Below, piece after piece: positions 60,931 through 64,000 of a stretch of 64,000 nt of DNA. Location: NCBI GenBank assembly GCA_018806915.1, contig JAGKQI010000091.1, positions 2,108,001 to 2,172,000 of the forward strand, given 5' to 3'. Numbering within the stretch: the first letter of the stretch is position 1; every line of letters begins with the position of its first letter. The notes below the pieces were generated by a model. The model ran no database searches, was not told the origin of the DNA, and saw only the letters and a program-made list of their open reading frames with translations. The translations under genes and the position numbers were made by a program. The DNA is from Phytophthora colocasiae. Lineage: Eukaryota; Oomycota; Peronosporomycetes; Peronosporales; Peronosporaceae.

Positions 60931-62597
60931 ACGAACTTTGCCAGGATGTGCTTGAGCAAGGTTGATTTTCCAGTACCACCAGGTCCATCCAGAAAAAATA
61001 ACTTGTTGCCTTCTGAAGATCCATCGACAGCCGCCATGACTTTCGCGTAGATAGCTTGTTGACCTTCATTAAGTCCATCCTCATGCTCCACAATTTCTTG
61101 AAGCATGTGATAGTCATACGCCATGGTCTCGCGGTCAATCAAACTGTTGTTGGTCTGGAGTGCGTCTCGAAGAAGCAGATCAGGGAAATCGGCAAGTTGT
61201 GGAAGGTCAAACTCATGTACCGCTTTCCCACTCACTTGAAGCAACTCGTTCAGACTCTTTAGCGTGTTAAACATCACCACGTCGTCCTTCGCTTGGCCTT
61301 CCATGGCGCGGAATCGACGGTGGAAATCCTCAGACAATGCTCCGTAGAAATTATCCCATAGCTGACGCACCTGCCCAACCTGAGAGTATACTAACAGCGT
61401 AGCAAATAGCTGACGCAGTTGATACGCCATCTGGAACGTCGCGGCTTCCTCCATACAGGCTGCCCACTCCTCATCATTCTCGAGATATCCTAGACGTAAC
61501 GCGGCATCCTTATACGATCCACATACGACGTTATCCACAGTCCGGATATTCTGGAAAGAAGTAGGTCCTTTGCGATGGCATAGCAAGACGCGTAAGTAGA
61601 ACCTCTCTTCATCTCGCGGAGACACGTGAATCATTCGTCCTAGTGCAGCTTGATACTTTTTGCGGCGGACCCATATCTTGTGTTTGTCCCATCTAAAGTA
61701 CTTCGGCACATCCTGATACACAATTGTCTTAGCTACCTGGTCTTCGGGCGCTCTACTCGCACATATGTCGAAGAAGGCAGTAAGCTTCGTGCACTCACTA
61801 CGATCCATGACGCGTTCCGGATCCTCGGTCTCGCGGAATACCACCATCTGCTCACCTTCGAGGTGTACCGTGAGCTGGAAAACCGCATGGGACTTCCCTT
61901 GCACTACGTGCCCGAGGAGACGCATACACGCCTCAATGGGAGAGATGTACCTCGCGCTTAAGTATCGGATGATCTCGTTGTGTTCCCGTCTGTCGATATT
62001 ACCTTCGTCTTGCACCGTCTCCACTGTAATCACAGCTCTGTCGGATCCCTTGTACACGTACTTGTAGAGATACTTCACCACTGACAGTGCTGTGCAGATT
62101 TCAATGTTGATGTGGCAGTTGTACTTGTATGAAAAGTATGGGTTGTATGGCACCACCCACTGATTCAGCGTAGCATTGTCGTACCGTCTTCCATTGAATG
62201 TAAAAAATCCTTCCGATCGTCGTCGGCGTCTGTACTGCGGGAAACCGTCTTCGCTCACCTGCGTTGTATCCACGAACGGTTTCGGGTAGCCCTTTGTACA
62301 CTTGCCATCCTTCATACAGACACACGATGGATTCGCCGCGCCACAGGGCCCGTGCATCATATTCGTCATGACCGTTTCATAAAGGCCGGGGTTGGTGTCA
62401 GGATCCGGTACTTCCGCCGACACAATCTTGTCAATAATCTGCCTCGTGCGTGGCTTGTCCTCGTCCGCCAAGATGACAATGATGTGCGCATGAGGAAGTC
62501 CACGCTTTGAAACTCTACCACGTAAATCCGAGCGGAAACCCGCCCAAGCACACCCTCGTCTAAGTCTTTTAAATGAGCAGCCAGCTTTTGCTGCCAT
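60903..62597 (-). pseudogene. Helitron Rep nuclease and helicase N-terminal part
   Basis: The HUH motif GLPHAHIIV (about 62490) and the tyrosine motif VVKYLYKYVYKG (about 62060) identify the rolling-circle Rep domain. The zinc-like HGPCGAANPSCVC lies between. The helicase begins near 61100 with the Walker A FFLDGPGGTGKST (about 60970-61000). Frame changes occur at both ends of this open segment. Confidence 0.92.
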
Positions 62598-63040
62598 ACT
62601 CTCGCGACGATGTCTGGGTGGTCTTGGGCGCTCTGGTTAGGATCGCGAATCTGCTCTTGGATCTCTTCCCACTTTGGATTGCAAGTCATCGTGTCGAAGA
62701 TATCTGGCTTGCCGTACTCCCTAACGATTGCCATCGAGTCTTGGTACGATTGGTACATCTGACGCGGGCTCCCTGAGTGAGAAGACGGTAAGATGATCTT
62801 CTTCCCAACCTGATTGAGGAAGTGCCTGTTTCGGGCTCGGTCGGGGTGAGCCAGCTCTCCAGTGTCACGATCATATTCCGCCAGGAGTCCTTCGCCATCG
62901 CCCAGGATAGTCCTAGCCTCTTCCATAGCTTCGCTCAGGTACGCATCTCGCAGTCCATTGTACTGGTAAGCACGGATCTCCTTCTGGTGAGTTGCTATCC
63001 AGCGAAGTTCTTCTTGCTCGCATTTGGCTCTCTGGTCCAC
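62366..63040 (-). pseudogene. Helitron N-terminal region, middle frame
   Basis: The segment reads EVRAYQYNG-type Helitron_like_N sequence (IRAYQYNGLRDAYLSEAM, then LPSSHSGSPRQMYQSYQD, DIFDTMTCNPKWEEI), the part before the HUH motif. Its last 60 codons are out of frame with the Rep domain; the real transition is near 62560-62580. Confidence 0.88.
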
Positions 63041-64000
63041 ACAATACTGTTGGAAAAGGCCCCCCCTTTATGTAGAGCTGATCGGTCATCGTCCTTTTGG
63101 AAGAGTCGATACGCGACGTGCTCACGTAGAGCCATAGCGCGTTTGTTCCTGCGCACCACATCACCTTCGTACGTATCCGTATACGTCCACCCCAGTTCTC
63201 CATACGGAAGAAGTAGCGGGTACTGAAGGGGGTCGTAGTTGGCGTTTGTTTCCCAGAGACGCATGAGATTTCTGTCTTTTGTATATACCAAGAGATCGCG
63301 AGGCTGTGCGAGGTTGCCGTCTTCAATCATAGTGACGGCCACTTCAGAAACCGTCGGCAGATTTTCAGTTCGAGGTCTGGAAGGATTGTTTCTCAGACGG
63401 AACACCAAGTCGATTGGCTGCTGCATATCGCTTTGACGCACCCTTTCGCCAAACGTGAGAAACTGCTGAGCGAACGGGTTGTACCTTTGCATCACCCGCT
63501 CGATGTCTAACAAAGCCACAGGGTCCAGGTCTGCGAAAATCCCCATACGTCTCTCAGCTCGGCGCTCCATGTCCGGATCGACGATATAGATCTGCGCAAA
63601 CTTGGGCTGAGTCCTTTGGTCAGTTCGACGATCAATGTATGGCAACAACGAACCCATGTAGTGGCCCATAGCACCTTGAATTCGGTAGGAGTATACGCCA
63701 CGTTCACCCGCGACGCTGTTGTCCTGGTTGACGTTCTGAAACCTACCCGTGGTCGGGTTTGAAGCACCGATAGACGTAAAGGCAAACGCCTGGTTGTACG
63801 CCCGTATCTGCTTTCGAAAGTTGGGGTCTCCGTAAAGCTGGAGAAGTTCGTCTGGAGCTGGGGCCAGAGGTGGTAGTCTGACTTTCCCCTCGATACAGCA
63901 GGCAGACTCGCTTTCACCAGGCCACTTCCACGCGTTACAGTGACCGCACACCGTAGTGGGAGGCAGCCGGTGGCGTTTGGTGTCTTCATCAACATCTGGA
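62995..64000 (-). pseudogene. Helitron N-terminal region, first frame, incomplete at window end
   Basis: The frame stays open to the window end; the first Met inside is at 63951 but codons upstream (VCGHCNAW preceded by RLPPTT) continue. It encodes a Cys-rich start (CGHCNAWKW ... ACC), then FTSIGASN, YRIQGAMGHYMGSLLP, FAQIYIVDPDMERRAERR and YPLLLPYGELGW, all typical of oomycete and plant Helitron proteins. It shifts frame at about 63000-63040. Confidence 0.88.

Larger units (their letters stand above)
59381..64000 (-). mobile_element. Autonomous Helitron, 3' part (runs past the window end)
   Basis: The 3' end is CTAG (59384-59381) preceded by a hairpin (stem CCGCCCGC/GCGGGCGG, 59392-59410), followed upstream by a Rep/helicase gene. 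The 5' end lies outside the window. The 3' terminal 30 bases are nearly the same as those at 58883. Confidence 0.85.

Overview
The window is nuclear DNA of an oomycete, most likely a Phytophthora species. The grounds are Crinkler (CRN) effectors with LFLAK and HVLV motifs, an NLP (NPP1-type) cytolysin, a bZIP factor with an oomycete-style C-terminal region, short GT-AG introns, an axonemal dynein (zoospore flagella), and a dense mix of Copia, Gypsy, hAT and Helitron elements. The genus is an inference.

Layout. 1-6614: a complete Copia element (256-bp LTRs, 5-bp target duplication) with broken pol and, on the opposite strand, a separate ORF with a chromodomain and a cysteine-protease-like domain. 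6615-7575: non-coding DNA with two blocks of short tandem repeats. 7576-17643: a gene-remnant zone. It holds an NLP gene split by an intact Gypsy element, and a bZIP gene split by a hAT element; an inverted copy of the bZIP 5' part lies left of the NLP. 17750-20292: an aquaglyceroporin (one-base frame break) and a two-exon gene with a TPX2-like N-terminus. 20330-32641: a single-exon, roughly 4,100-residue axonemal dynein heavy chain.

31379-58882 is a tandem array of four units of about 6.5-6.9 kb. Each full unit holds the dynein 5' end (minus strand), a bromodomain gene (minus), a CRN gene (plus) and a degraded second CRN-like gene (plus). Unit 1 carries the only complete dynein and unit 4 the only intact bromodomain gene. 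Units 1 and 3 carry open CRN genes; the unit 2 CRN is frameshifted and has a different LFLAK domain, as if converted from another CRN. Unit 4 is interrupted by an intact Copia element with identical LTRs, and is cut off by Helitrons before its CRN.

58883-64000: two head-to-tail Helitron 3' ends followed by the Rep/helicase gene of an autonomous Helitron, in several frames and running off the window.

Overall this is a fast-evolving effector locus. Several genes (NLP, bZIP, a dynein copy, the unit 4 effector region) are each broken by a different transposon class, while unequal crossing-over and gene conversion amplify and diversify a CRN effector between two conserved housekeeping genes. The strongest candidates for something undescribed are the antisense chromodomain/protease ORF of Copia-1 and the CRN array with its swapped LFLAK module.
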